Positions 8,828-19,259 of a stretch of DNA of 49,838 nucleotides are shown here, piece after piece; the stretch's first letter is position 1; every line of letters starts with the position of its first letter. Position numbers and translations under genes: made by a program. The stretch is taken from assembly GCA_002104905.1 (NCBI GenBank), contig MCFE01000650.1, positions 1 to 49,838 of the forward strand, given 5' to 3'. The notes beneath the pieces were generated by a model. That model saw nothing but the letters and a program-made list of their open reading frames with translations, was not told the origin of the DNA and made no database searches. Source of the stretch: Basidiobolus meristosporus CBS 931.73 (Eukaryota; Basidiobolomycota; Basidiobolomycetes; Basidiobolales; Basidiobolaceae).

Positions 8828-10401
8828 ATGTCGCCAAAAAATAAAGCTAAGTTGTCTGGTTCCCAGCCAAACTCCACCTCTGATGGCAGCAGAAGCATGG
8901 TTGGACAACAGCTTGGTTTGGCATTCAATGCAACAAGTGGGGCTTCATCCAAAAATGGCCATGTATCTTTGCTGCAATGAGGGAACTGAAGTAGCTCAAT
9001 GTCACAGTGAAGAATTGAGCCATTTCCCAACGTAAAAGCAGAGGAACACTGTAAAGTCTTTGAAGCATAACAACAGTGCTCTAAGATAAAGCCCACAGAA
9101 AAACCTATTGCAATGTGGGAGGGAGACCATATGGTGTTAATACCAAAGCCTGAAAGTCAAAAGACATTGAAAATCTGTGAAGCCATTGAGTGCAATAATG
9201 CGGAGTGAGCAAACATTCAAGAGGCTGTCAGAAGTCTAGCATGCCATCACCTTAAGGCCGGCATATCATGGGACCATCAGCAACTCAAGGCCAAGCAGAA
9301 TGCACTTGACTTGTTCCACATGCATTATCCTGGATTCAAACAGGCAAATGGATATTGGGCCAGCATTGGTAGGCTAAGAAAGTAACTTAAGAATAGCAGA
9401 AACTATTGAAGGCACAATAACAAGGGTGCTATGGCTAAAAGCTAGCAGCTTACTCAGGAGCCCATTACAAGCAGAGCCAAAAGCTCCAGACAAGCACTAA
9501 AGAGATGCCAGGTAGCAGGAAGAGGGCCAATCAGGGACTAGCAGGCAGACACAGATGCACCAGCACAACATTTATCAAGGAAAAAGTGTAGTACAACTCA
9601 AGAAGCACTCAGCAAGAGTAGCAGTGAAAGAACTGGCAGCGATAAAAACCAGTGGCTTTTACAGGAGCCTGTCACAACTGCAGTTGAGGGCTTGAAACAA
9701 GCAGAAATGAAACGTCAGGTTAACAGAAGAGTTCCAGCAAGGGATAAGCAAGCCAAAACAGATGCGTCAAAGCAGAATTTACCAACAAGAAGCCATTGTT
9801 CATTACCAGAAGCACTCAGACAAAGTATCAGCAAAAGACCTTGCAGTGATAAAGGAAAAGGTACAAAGTGCAGCCAGTTGAGCTACACTCCAGCAAGGTA
9901 GATGAGTTTGCAGAAAAAGGCAATTTGTCTACCACAGCCTCCACATTGTCCATTGTTGACAGAGTGGAGATCCCACTGACAGACAAGGCTACAATGTCAA
10001 GAGCTCAAAAGTCTATCACAATGCCTTCAGTGGAGTTTTGGAACATTAATAGGCACATCAAGAGGTTGCAGCACTTCTTCAAGAGCAGTGCTCAAGAAAA
10101 CGCACTTGAATGTTGCAAGGATTTATTGCAAAGACAGGCAGTTGAGTTGCTAGAACCTGCAGTGCCAGCTGAAGACTGGGACATGTGGGAACTAGTGAAT
10201 GGACAGTAGCATAAAGCTGTTGGGTTCCTGCCAAAGTAGTGGGATCAGAGTGTCACAACAGATATACTTATTGAGTGGTGGATTTTAATGCAGTTACTTG
10301 TTGAGTGTGGGGTTGGGCTTGATGTTAGTGCAGGGTATAGGGACTTGGATTGGTCAATACAATTGGTAATTGAGGTACAACTGAAGTTTAAACAGAAATA
10401 A
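8828..10401 (+). pseudogene. Transposon accessory gene, copy A (unknown function)
   Basis: I do not recognise this protein family. The start ATG 8828 is supported by copy B, which begins at the matching ATG (MSPKNKAK here, MLPKNKAK in B). A conserved block starts MWEGDHMVLIPKPESQK (about 9115) and runs through VRSLACHHLKAG. Two tandem repeats of about 69 residues follow (9447-9865). The C-terminal block includes LQHFFKSSAQENALECCKDL (about 10060) and EDWDMWELVN, ending at TAA 10399. Stops and at least one frameshift interrupt it, for instance TAG at 10207 where copy B has TGG. Always found divergent to, or near, Tnp2 fragments, so it is probably the second gene of the transposon, perhaps a DNA-binding partner as TnpA is in plant elements; that role is inference. 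Confidence 0.65.
9447..9865 (+). repeat. Tandem pair of ~69-codon repeats in accessory gene A
   Basis: Two consecutive units of about 207 bp share the pattern QEP-T, QV--R-P-RD-QA-TDA, Q-L, EAL--S-S and SDK in one frame. The same pair is visible in copy B on the minus strand (about 33240-32850). Confidence 0.65.
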
Positions 10402-10730
10402 ATCAATTTGTAAGCATGAAAAGTAAAGAAACGGTAAAGTCAGGAAGTAAGGAGTGTAAGAACAAGGCAATAGCCAATCAATGCACACAAGCATAGGAGG
10501 TGATAGAGTGACCAGGATCAGAAAGTGGGCAAATGGGCAGGGAACCAATCAAAAGCCACTTATACATTGTTGTGATGAAAAATTTTTTCTAATTTTTTGT
10601 GGAATTTGGGGTGAGATTATTTTTCAACAGTGTCAGGATGGTGTCCTAATGGGATCAGTACCTCTTAGTCACAGGACTTTAACTTTGTGATGGCCTTTTG
10701 ATGGGATCATTGCAATTATTTTTCATAGGG
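10402..10730 (+). repeat. Accessory-side terminal region of transposon A, ending in a TIR
   Basis: No gene. The last 17 bp, 10714-10730, read AATTATTTTTCATAGGG. The opposite (transposase-side) end of copy B at 41207-41223 reads GATTGTTTTTCATAGGG. Since the two copies lie in opposite orientations, these are the two ends of the element and define a terminal inverted repeat beginning CCCTATGAAAAA. An inner end-like motif, TTATTTTTCAACAGTG, lies at 10617-10632 and corresponds to the left edge of copy B. Gypsy-2 gag sequence starts directly at 10731. Confidence 0.65.
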
Positions 10731-12074
10731 ATGAATGGAAGAATGCTATGCAGCAAATCCAGATCCAACAGCTGAAGGTACTCCAGATCTTTAGCCTACA
10801 GCAACAAGGAATGACTACCATGGCCCAGAGCTCTTCCTGATTGAAGAAGCTCTGAAGGCTAAGGGAATTGATCCAGTAAGCATGATGCATTATGCAGCTT
10901 CTTACTGAGCAGATGCAGCCTTACAGCGGTACTTCAGCAAAATTATATCAGCCAACATGATGGGATGCTCTACAATCTCTACCTGGGATGAGTTTGTGTT
11001 GGAAATTTAGGATGCTTCAGAACCCCCACACCAGCAAACACTACTAAAAAGAAAGCAAATGAGACTCAGATAGAAAGAAAGGGTTCAAGAGTTCACCTAT
11101 CAATATAGGTGTCTACTTGGACAAATTGAAAAATGGACTCCATGGATCAAGTTGAACATTATATTAGTGGCTCAAAACAAAGAACTTTCAGAAAGTGAAT
11201 TATCAAAGACCTCAGACTATTGAAGAAGCCATCAAGATTGCCATTGTTTATGACTTGGCTATGCTTGGAGTTGGGAGGCCCACAATGACTATTGAGAGAA
11301 GCTATAATCACTATGAAAGAAGACAATCAGAAACAAAACCAAAGGAAGTATATGCTTTGTAGAAGAATTCTACATCAGAAGAATGTAAGAAGAAAGGACT
11401 TTGTTTTATTTACCGCCAGCAGGCACATATTGCAAAGAACTCCCCTCAGAGAAGAAATGAACACTAGTCAACAAAAACCTTCTACCATATTGAGGCCATG
11501 AAGCAGAGTAACATGGAGGATGAACTTGAAGAAGACTCAACACTCTCCTTCCATATGACAGAAGAATGCCTATCCCTATGACCTCAAGTTTGGGAAAGCC
11601 AGTATACTTGAATGGAGTAAATAATGGAGTACCTACCAAGATCATTATTGACTCAGGAACATCACAATGAGTACATGTCAGAGCAATTAGCCTTAATTGG
11701 GAGAATGACCTTATAACCCACCAAAACAACTTCAGTCTCAACAGCTGATGGGAACTCTTTCATAATCTGCCATATTACTCAGCCAGTAAGAATAAAGATC
11801 CACAACTATGAGGGAGACCTACAGGCTTATATATCTGGGAATGGCAAGTTTGATCTTGCCCTTGGGAAAACCTGGCTATTTTGTTGTAATCCATCAATCA
11901 ACAGGAGAACCAATGCTACTCAGATCCAGAAGGACAACAGGACCTAAGAGTTATTACATGCCTCACTGGACTTCAACTTGGTCAAATCCAGTGTGTGTTA
12001 AACAAGACAACTTAGCACTACATAGCACTGTAGAGCACTTGGAAAAGATATCTAGATGTTAATCATGGCAGTAT
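10731..12074 (+). pseudogene. Gypsy-2 copy 2 gag-protease remnant
   Basis: It matches copy 1 from GAATGGAAGAATGC onward. Recognisable stretches include the capsid region (10840-11250), a damaged zinc knuckle (about 11390-11440) and the protease site (about 11640). Several frameshifts and stops. Confidence 0.75.
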
Positions 12075-12443
12075 TGTTTCAAGTCTTGGTCTAAGAGTTG
12101 TAGAGGAATACGGAGTTTAGCTAGTATTGTATTCACTAAAACTTGTACTGATTCTTATTAAGGATCCGGCAGCTACTTATATACCTTTTGCCAGATCAAT
12201 TGCTGACTAATTGCATTTCCCAATGTAGGTTGTGGCTGATGACTCATTTGATTGCATTATCATCACCCAATACAATCCTACTTAATATATTGATCCTTGT
12301 CTGATAAGGATCTGCTGATTCATTTGCTGACTAATGCAACTGCTTTGATAGATAACACTGATATACTGATAGGCTAAGCATAAAACAAATTGATTTTATT
12401 AAAAGCTGATCTATATTAAAACTTGAAGCGGTAGATCCTAACA
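12075..12443 (-). repeat. Solo LTR of Gypsy-2, inserted in copy 2
   Basis: The reverse complement of the 368-bp Gypsy-2 LTR, running TGTTTCAAGTCTTGG to GATCCTAACA. It is flanked by GTAT (12071-12074) and GCAT (12444-12447), a 4-bp duplication with one transition. The interrupted sequence is the protease-RT spacer, which reads continuously in copy 1 near 25560. Confidence 0.85.
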
Positions 12444-13150
12444 GCATTATAGGAGGATGCCTCTACTCTGGCATCCCAGGGGACCCAGACTATATTGAAG
12501 GAATACTCAGACATGTTTCCAGATTAACTTGTAAGCCTACCACTGGTCAGAGACATGCATTATGCCATTGACACAGGATAGAGCCCTCCAGTGAGTAAGA
12601 TACCTCACAGAATGAGTCCATTGGAGCTGGAAGAGATAAAGAGATAAATAGATCTGTTATTGGAGCCAGGATATATCAGTCTTGGAAGGTCACCTTGCGG
12701 AGCACCAGGTACTCTTTGTGAAAAAAGAAGGATGGAACACTCAGCATATGCATTTAATGCGGAGCCCTCAGCTCAGTTAGCATGAAGAATACATACTCTA
12801 AGCCTTGGATTGATGAGCTTTTGGACCAACATAATGGAGCCACTTTATTCAGCAAGATTGGCTTCATGTTTGGATACAACCAGATTAGGGTAAAACCGGA
12901 AGATATCTCTAAGACAGCATTCAGGATTATTCCTTGGAATGATTTCCAGTTAATGGAGACTTATCAAGTCCTTTGCAAGTGTTACAGCCCCTTTAATTGA
13001 TATTCTCTAGAAAGACAACAGCTTAAGGTGGGACATAGCATGTGAGACTACCTTTCAGACATTCAAGAACAAACTTGCTAAGCTGCCAAGCCTAAGAATC
13101 CCAAACTTCAGAAAAGAGTTTACACTGTGCACAGATGCTTCAGACTATGC
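12444..13150 (+). pseudogene. Gypsy-2 copy 2 RT/RNase H remnant
   Basis: It contains the RT N-terminal motifs (SPWGAP-like at about 12690, KKDGTL about 12727, ARIDELLDQ-like about 12805). At about 12945 it jumps to a point after the active site, so YLDD is missing. RNase H (CTDASDYA) is reached at 13130 and cut by the LTR at 13151. Confidence 0.75.
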
Positions 13151-13894
13151 TTATCCATATTTTATCTTATCAGTATTATCCCATTCTTCTTTTGCCCATA
13201 TTGTCAGTATTTTCCCCATATGATGTTTACCCTGATTAGTTATTGGCATTAGTTATCCCAGATATTATTCAGCTTTGTGATCAGTATAAGTATCTACATT
13301 AGGCAAGTACCTGTGTCAGTACCCATGACACATGACCTAGGTCTGTGTTACCATCCCTACCGTTTCAATACCATATATGGTATCTCTATGTTGCACAGGT
13401 TTCAGACTACTGATTCCTGATTGGTTGGATGTGCTGTGCCTTTTAGAACCTTCCAGGACATTCTTGGCATATTTTTAGCTCATAGTGATGTCATCACAAA
13501 TTCCACTGATGCCTGGAATATTCTAGAACCTTGTCATTAGTAATCACTTGGCAATCAGGAAAAGTATTTAACGGAAAGCAATCCCTCATCAATAAATCAT
13601 CCCTTCTATGAGTAACACTTCTACCTTATTGATTAGCAGTTGATCATTGTGCCTGCCTTCAATAGTACATCTCAGATCTGCCATCAAAGAGCTTTTCAGG
13701 GTAGTGCACACAACACACAGAGGCCTTTGGAGACACTTGGAGCACCTAGGAAGCTAGAGAAGCAGGAGCTTTTACCAAAGTGACATATTAACAAAGATAC
13801 CAGCAGTTTAGACCCAGAGGTATTGAACCCATCAGACACCTCACACATCTTGAGTTGTGTAGCTTCTCCCAGGAGTACCTACTACACTACCACA
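13151..13894 (-). repeat. Solo LTR of the Gag-PR family, truncated, in Gypsy-2 copy 2
   Basis: It is the reverse orientation of the right-hand direct repeat read on the plus strand, that is, antisense to the 804-bp LTR as laid out at 37032; about 60 bp at its left edge are missing. It ends CTACACTACCACA at 13894. It keeps the CArG box (13371-13380) and heat-shock-like arrays (GAACCTTCCAGGACATTC near 13446; GAATATTCTAGAA near 13526). Gypsy-2 RNase H resumes at 13895. Confidence 0.85.
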
Positions 13895-14905
13895 CTGGTG
13901 GGGTACTGAGCCAAGAACATAAAGGCAAGGACTACTCAATTGCTCTTGAATCCAAGAAATTGACCTCAGCAGAACAAGACTGTCCATTGCATGCAAGGGA
14001 GATGCTTGCCATAATATACTGCTTGAAGACCTGGTGACATTATACTGAAGGCATCTAGTGCACTGTGAAGACTGGTCATGCCTCACTCAAGTACATATTT
14101 ACTCAGAAGGTACCATCCAGATGCACAACAAGATAGAGTGAATATGTTCAGTAATTTACTTGTAGATTATCTACTGCACTGGGGAAAACAACATGGTGCT
14201 CATGCCTTATAATGACTAGAACAAGTTGCACAACTCAACCTGGTGCATGACACAGATTGTCATAGTTTGTTACCAAAGTCCTTGTAGGACCAAGCCATTC
14301 CTAATGAGGTGGATGAAGAGATCAAGAAAATAATACAGCATGAAGCCAGCAAATTTGTGGTATAGGATCAAATACTCTACCAAGTTGCTGATGAAAGCCC
14401 TATTGCTCATTGCCGTTATGTTACTTGCCTGGACTAGATACATGAGCTACACAATGGAGGCGGGCTTCTTGGAATGACAGAAGAACTCACACAATCAAAG
14501 CCTACAGACACCTTAGAAAATGAGCTTAGTCAGCCAAGTAGACACCAGCAGCTGGGACAAAGATGTTAAGAGGCACAGGCTAAAGAATCACAAAGTGCTG
14601 AAAATCTGAAGCACAGATTTGAGAAGACCTTATCACTGAAGGCATTGACAGTTGGGAACTTTGTATTAATGAAAAACAACACTTGGATGAAGTTTGAGTC
14701 ACAATGTACGGAACCTTGTGAGATCATTTGATAATATCCATTACAACTGACCAGTTAGTGGACTAACAAGGGAATATCCAGGAAGATTTAGCTCATAGAG
14801 ATAGACTCAAGCTTGCGCAACATGCTGACAATACCAAACCATCAAGATATTAGTGTCTCAAGAAAAAAGATTCAGGAGAACCCTCTCAACTTTATTAGGG
14901 GAGAA
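13895..14905 (+). pseudogene. Gypsy-2 copy 2 RNase H to C-terminus remnant
   Basis: RNase H continues (LSQEHKGKDYS, then EMLAIIYCLKTW), followed by the linker to integrase. Near 14475 the sequence jumps past the whole integrase catalytic core to the C-terminal GDL/TQ region and ends near 14897. Confidence 0.75.
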
Positions 14906-15273
14906 TGTTATGATCAACTTCATGAAAGTTTAAGTTAGAACAGTTTTTAGTTTAATCAACTGGTTTTATGTTAAGCATATCAATAAATCAGTGTGATCTA
15001 TCAAATCAGTGGTATTAGTCAGCGGATTAATCAGCACAACCTTATCAGACCAAAGTAGATATATTAAGTAGGATAATATTGAGTGATGATGATGCAATCA
15101 AATGACTCAACAGCCACACCCTACGCTAGGAATTACAATTAGTCAGTGATTGATGTGGCAAATGTAAACAAGGAGCTGCTGGAGTCTCTATAAGAATCAG
15201 TTCAAGCTTTAGTGAATACAATACTAGCTAAGATCCCTGTTCCTCTTCAGCTCTGATGTCAAGACTTGTAACA
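14906..15273 (+). repeat. Gypsy-2 copy 2 3' LTR (368 bp)
   Basis: Starts TGTTATGATC, ends CTTGTAACA, same length as both LTRs of copy 1 but clearly more diverged. A purine tract (AGGGGAGAA) precedes it. Confidence 0.9.
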
Positions 15274-15367
15274 AGATAATATCAATATACTGATAGGATA
15301 GCCATTATGCTAACTGATTGACCAAAAACTGATCTAAACCTAGACATTTAAGTATCAGATAATAATA
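15274..15367 (-). repeat. Fragment of a Gypsy-2 LTR, opposite orientation
   Basis: About 85 bp match the 5' part of the Gypsy-2 LTR in reverse complement (ATACTGATAGG, then CAAAAACTGATCTAA). Confidence 0.65.
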
Positions 15368-15830
15368 AAGCACTAGTCATTATTCACACTTGGTGTGCTC
15401 TGACCCCAACTAAGACATTTCTCTTAAACTTGGGAGCAAGAAGGAGATATTGGTATATAAACTCACCTTTTATCAGTTCCAGTGCTCTACATGCATCAGT
15501 ATCATTGGGCTTTCAAAGTATGTGGCTCCAGAGAAGCTCTGTACTAATGTTGGTATCTTCTACCAGCTTCATGGCTTTCATATTTGAATAAATGTCATAA
15601 CATAGTGTCCTATGAGACATGTATCTACCTGTGTGAGTTGAAAATTTTGCTAACATTCCAGATAGACTCTATTAACATCCCATCCAAAGTAGCTCATACA
15701 GTCCAGTACGTATTAATACACTGCAATTATTGGCCTTAGTATCAGCTAATCTTAAATATCCACAGTATAAGTGATAGCAATCATTTCATATGGTTGAGAA
15801 GCAAGTGCTATAGTAAATGTATGTAGTACC
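15368..15830. other. Unassigned segment
   Basis: I could not match this stretch to any other element in the window. The minus strand has a fairly long readable stretch with few stops, but no motif I recognise. It could be a decayed internal part of an element not otherwise represented here. Confidence 0.4.
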
Positions 15831-16066
15831 TGTTAAACTATTGAACTATTTCAGATTGTACAGCAGCTAAAGGCTTACATAGCCGCTCTAGCTTATTTTT
15901 GGTAGTTAAAAGCTCTGATAAAAGAGCTGAAGAGTAATAAGGAGTTTAGCAAGTATTATATTCATTAAAACTTGAACTGATTTTTACTTAGGTTCCAGCA
16001 GCTCCTTATGTACATTTTGTCAGATCAATTGCTGATTAATTGTATTTCCTGATGTAAGTTGTGGTA
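15831..16066. repeat. Copia-1 LTR start fused to a Gypsy-2 LTR fragment
   Basis: 15831-15935 matches the first 100 bp of the Copia-1 3' LTR (CAGCAGCTAAAGGCTTAC). 15936-16066 matches the Gypsy-2 LTR in reverse complement (compare 12115-12235). Both are truncated. Confidence 0.6.
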
Positions 16067-17912
16067 ATGATGTACATAATTCAGGAAAATCCAAAACCTG
16101 TCCAAATGTGCTGGAACCTGGCACATGAACTCCTGAGACCCCCCAACAATGATCAAAGAGCTATTCTTTTGTAGTGCTGCAACAAGTATAAATAACATGT
16201 TGCAACTCAGTAATACCACAGGTGAATATCATTTAAAGCATCAATTTTCCATATCATTTCCAGTATGTCTCTGTACCATTTCAGCAGACCTGTGGTGTCC
16301 TAATGGTAGTTGATGGTGTCAATCTGGCAAAGAACTTTGAATAATGGTACTCAAAAATTTGTGCCATAGTTAGTTCAATGAATTTGGGTATTTCAATAAG
16401 GCAAACAAGCTTTGATATGACTCATACAATAATGGTAGCATACTTCTCTGGGAGAGCATTGATGATGACAGGATATGTGTAGACATACACAATTACAAAG
16501 AAGTAGTTGGCACAATTGTCATTAGCAGTGAGGTGTTCTTCTAGATTGGTTGCAATTTGTATGCTAACAATTTGGTCCTGCAGGTGGATATAAGCTGGAT
16601 CAGCCACCAGGGTCCTACAAAGAGGCTGTCAAAATCTCACCAGTTTGCAACTATTGTCCCTTTACATATTCCTATATTAGGATCATGACCCATTTTGCTG
16701 GGATTATTGCAAAATATTACTTAAAACTGACATTGTTGCAATGGTCTTTTGGTAAGAATTGCACAACACCTTGAGGTCTACATTTGAACAAGTCAGCTTA
16801 GCTGGCCAATATATTGAATTGGCAAAAACTACCTGTTGTAATTCTTCTCCCTGCTGGATTCTAGTCTCCCTTATGAGTGTGCTCTGGTTCTTGTTTGTGT
16901 GATTCAATGTTGAATGGCATAGCAATTGACTTGTAGGCAGGAGAAATGTGGTATACTTTAGCATGTTGTTCTAGTAAAAACTAAGGTTCTTGTTGTTTTT
17001 AACACAACCTAGCATTACTTAACTGACTTCCCACTCATTAGGTCTGCTATGCATATTAATGCCAACAGCACAGGTGTCTTCATGTGCACATCTGTCCTCA
17101 GTGCTTTCCAGCTCTTTCTGAGTGTCCTGCATGTGCCCACTGATTAAGGCCATGATGGAATTGAAGGTTATTTTCTAGAAGAGATTAGGATTTGATATTG
17201 TATGCAACTTGACTTGTCTTAATAACTTCTGACACATATGTTCTCTGCAAAACTCCAACAAGGTCAGCAAGACCCAATGTTCACCACACAGCTTGCATGA
17301 TGGAGAAGAAAGTAGATAAAGTAATGGCAGAGATCTACATGCTCAGCAATATGCTTATAGTAGGGCTGCTCAAATCCCATAACAAACTCTGCCCATAAAA
17401 GCTGCAGATACACTAAATTGGCCTTGGTGGTGCTTCTGATAACTATTCAAGCAATGTTAGCATACGACTACCAGTGCTTCCTATTTATTCTGGGTCAAAA
17501 TGGCTTCAGTAGGCCACTTGAATAGATACAAATCAGCTTATCCAGTCCTTGCATTTGTATAGTTGCATGTACATATCAATATTAATTGCAGCATGTGCAA
17601 AGTGCTTTGGGTTGCCAATACTTGGTATAACCTTACCAATTTTTTCCGACTTCTCTGATTTCTCATTGCCTAGATCTGCCACATTTAACATCAATACTGT
17701 CTATTCTCACCATAAAAGCTGGACATCCTGCTGCAGGCTGGTACACCTCCAATGCAAATAATATTATGAGCTCTGGCATGATAGTCACTTACCAGTATTC
17801 TGCTGGAGGGTATAAGAGATTCATCCAGCAAAAGATACTGGTGGCTCTCCAGGTTAGATGGTGATCTGGGCTTAGATACCAATAAGTCCATCATCTGGAT
17901 TTGGCATAATGA
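16067..17912 (-). pseudogene. Tnp2-type transposase, copy D (C-terminal part)
   Basis: Read leftward, it starts at about 17910 with the NLM-LLVSKPRSPSNLES motif, equivalent to VVLLVSGPKSLSNLDS in copy B, then ARAHNIICIGGVPA (about 17740), equivalent to the second catalytic region (ICIGDTPAISK in B). Here the aspartate of GD is replaced by G. Later parts near 16870 (TNKNQSTLIRETRIQQGEEL) align with copies B and C. Numerous stops and frameshifts. At the right it is cut by the terminal region of transposon copy C. Confidence 0.65.
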
Positions 17913-19210
17913 TCAATGAAACATAATTGCAATGATCCTATCAAAAGGCAGTAGCAAAACTAAAATCATGTGACTAACAGGTAAATATTGCATCAGGACA
18001 CAGTGCAAGTACCAAAAAAAAGTTTGTATTCTAGATTTCACAAAAAACCTGGGTAAAAATTATCATCACAGCAAAACACAAGTAGTATTAATGGTTCTCT
18101 GCTAAGTCTCTCACTTTCTAATTCTGGACACTTAATCACCTCCTTCATATGTGTTTATTGAATGACTACTGCCTGCTTTACACACTCCTTGCTTCCTAAC
18201 TCAACCAATGTGCCTACTTCTCAGGTATACAATTGGTGAATTTCCATTGAAGCTTGTACCTCAATTGCCAGCTGTACTGACCTATAAAAGTCCCGTTACC
18301 CATTTCTAGCATTATGTCCAGCCCCACACTTAACAAGTAAATCCATCAAAGTCCACCATTCAATGAGCATTTCAGCTGTAACCCTCTTTATCATAAAATC
18401 AACAAGTACCCTACAGCTTAATTTCCTTATTAACTCACTGGTTCCCGTAAGTCCTGGTCTTCAGCTTGCACTGTAAGGTCTAGCACCTCATCTGCAAGTC
18501 CTTGCAATAAGTCCATGCAATAATTAAGTGCATTGTGTTGATTACAACTCTTGAAGAAGTGCTGTAACCTCTTTGTGTGCCATTTAATTTTTCAAACTCC
18601 ACTGTAGGTATTCAAATAGTCTATTAAGTTCTTAACATTGTGGCTTTGTCTATCAGTGGGATCTGCACTGTATTGGCAATGGAGGATATGGAAGCAGTGG
18701 TAGGCAAATTGCATCTCAATAAGTTCAGCACTTCATCTGCCAGTCCTTGCAGTAAATCCTTGCAAAACTTAAATGAATATGCTTGGGCATGGCTCTTGAA
18801 AAGTGCTGCAACCTCTTGGCAAGCATACCAGTGTTCCAAAATCCAACTGTAGATATTGTGATAGACTTTGAAGTTCTTCAGGTTGGTGCTTAGTATGTTA
18901 GTGGAACTCCTACTCTGTCTACAGTGGAGGTCAAGGAGACAGTGGTAGACAAATTGCCTTTATCTGCAATCTTATCAATTATGCTGGAGAGTAGCTTAAC
19001 TGGTGGCAGCTAACCCTGGGGCATCAGATTTTGCTTGCTTGTCCCCTACCAGCACTCTCCTGGCAAACTAGCATTCCTTTGCCACTTGTTTGAGCGTTGG
19101 GTCCTGCTTGCCATGGTCACCTGAGAAAGCAGCAGGCTTTTATAACTATCAGGTCCTTCACTGCTGCTTATATTAAGTGCTTTCTGTGTGGACCAACATT
19201 TTCCTTAACC
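17913..19210 (-). pseudogene. Accessory-gene remnant with transposon end, copy C
   Basis: 17913-18060 matches the accessory-side terminal region of copy A (ATAATTGCAATGATCC; CAAAAGGC), with a mutated TIR. From 18230 to 19210, read leftward, it follows the accessory gene: CKDLLQGLADEVL (about 18720-18760), an ATTASISSI-like linker, and the repeat region near 19040-19190. A second, partly overlapping copy of the C-terminal block appears near 18480-18560, so the piece has an internal duplication. No intact frame. Confidence 0.6.
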
Positions 19211-19259
19211 ACCCTTCAAAAATTATTTTGGTTCCACACATGAATCCATTCAAAATCAG

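Larger units (their letters stand above)
10731..15273 (+). mobile_element. Gypsy-2 copy 2, deleted and interrupted
   Basis: It starts within gag, directly after the transposon A end, and finishes with a 3' LTR. Along it I can follow gag (10731-11500), protease (about 11640, TIIDSG), the RT start (12590-12940), RNase H (13060-13150 and 13900-14140), the RNase H-integrase linker (14200-14450) and the Gag-Pol C-terminus (14490-14890). Against copy 1 it lacks most of the 5' end, the part of RT holding YLDD (jump near 12945) and nearly all of integrase (jump near 14475). A solo Gypsy-2 LTR (12075-12443) and a Gag-PR-type LTR (13151-13894), both in the opposite orientation, are inserted in it. Many stops; certainly inactive. 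Confidence 0.85.
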
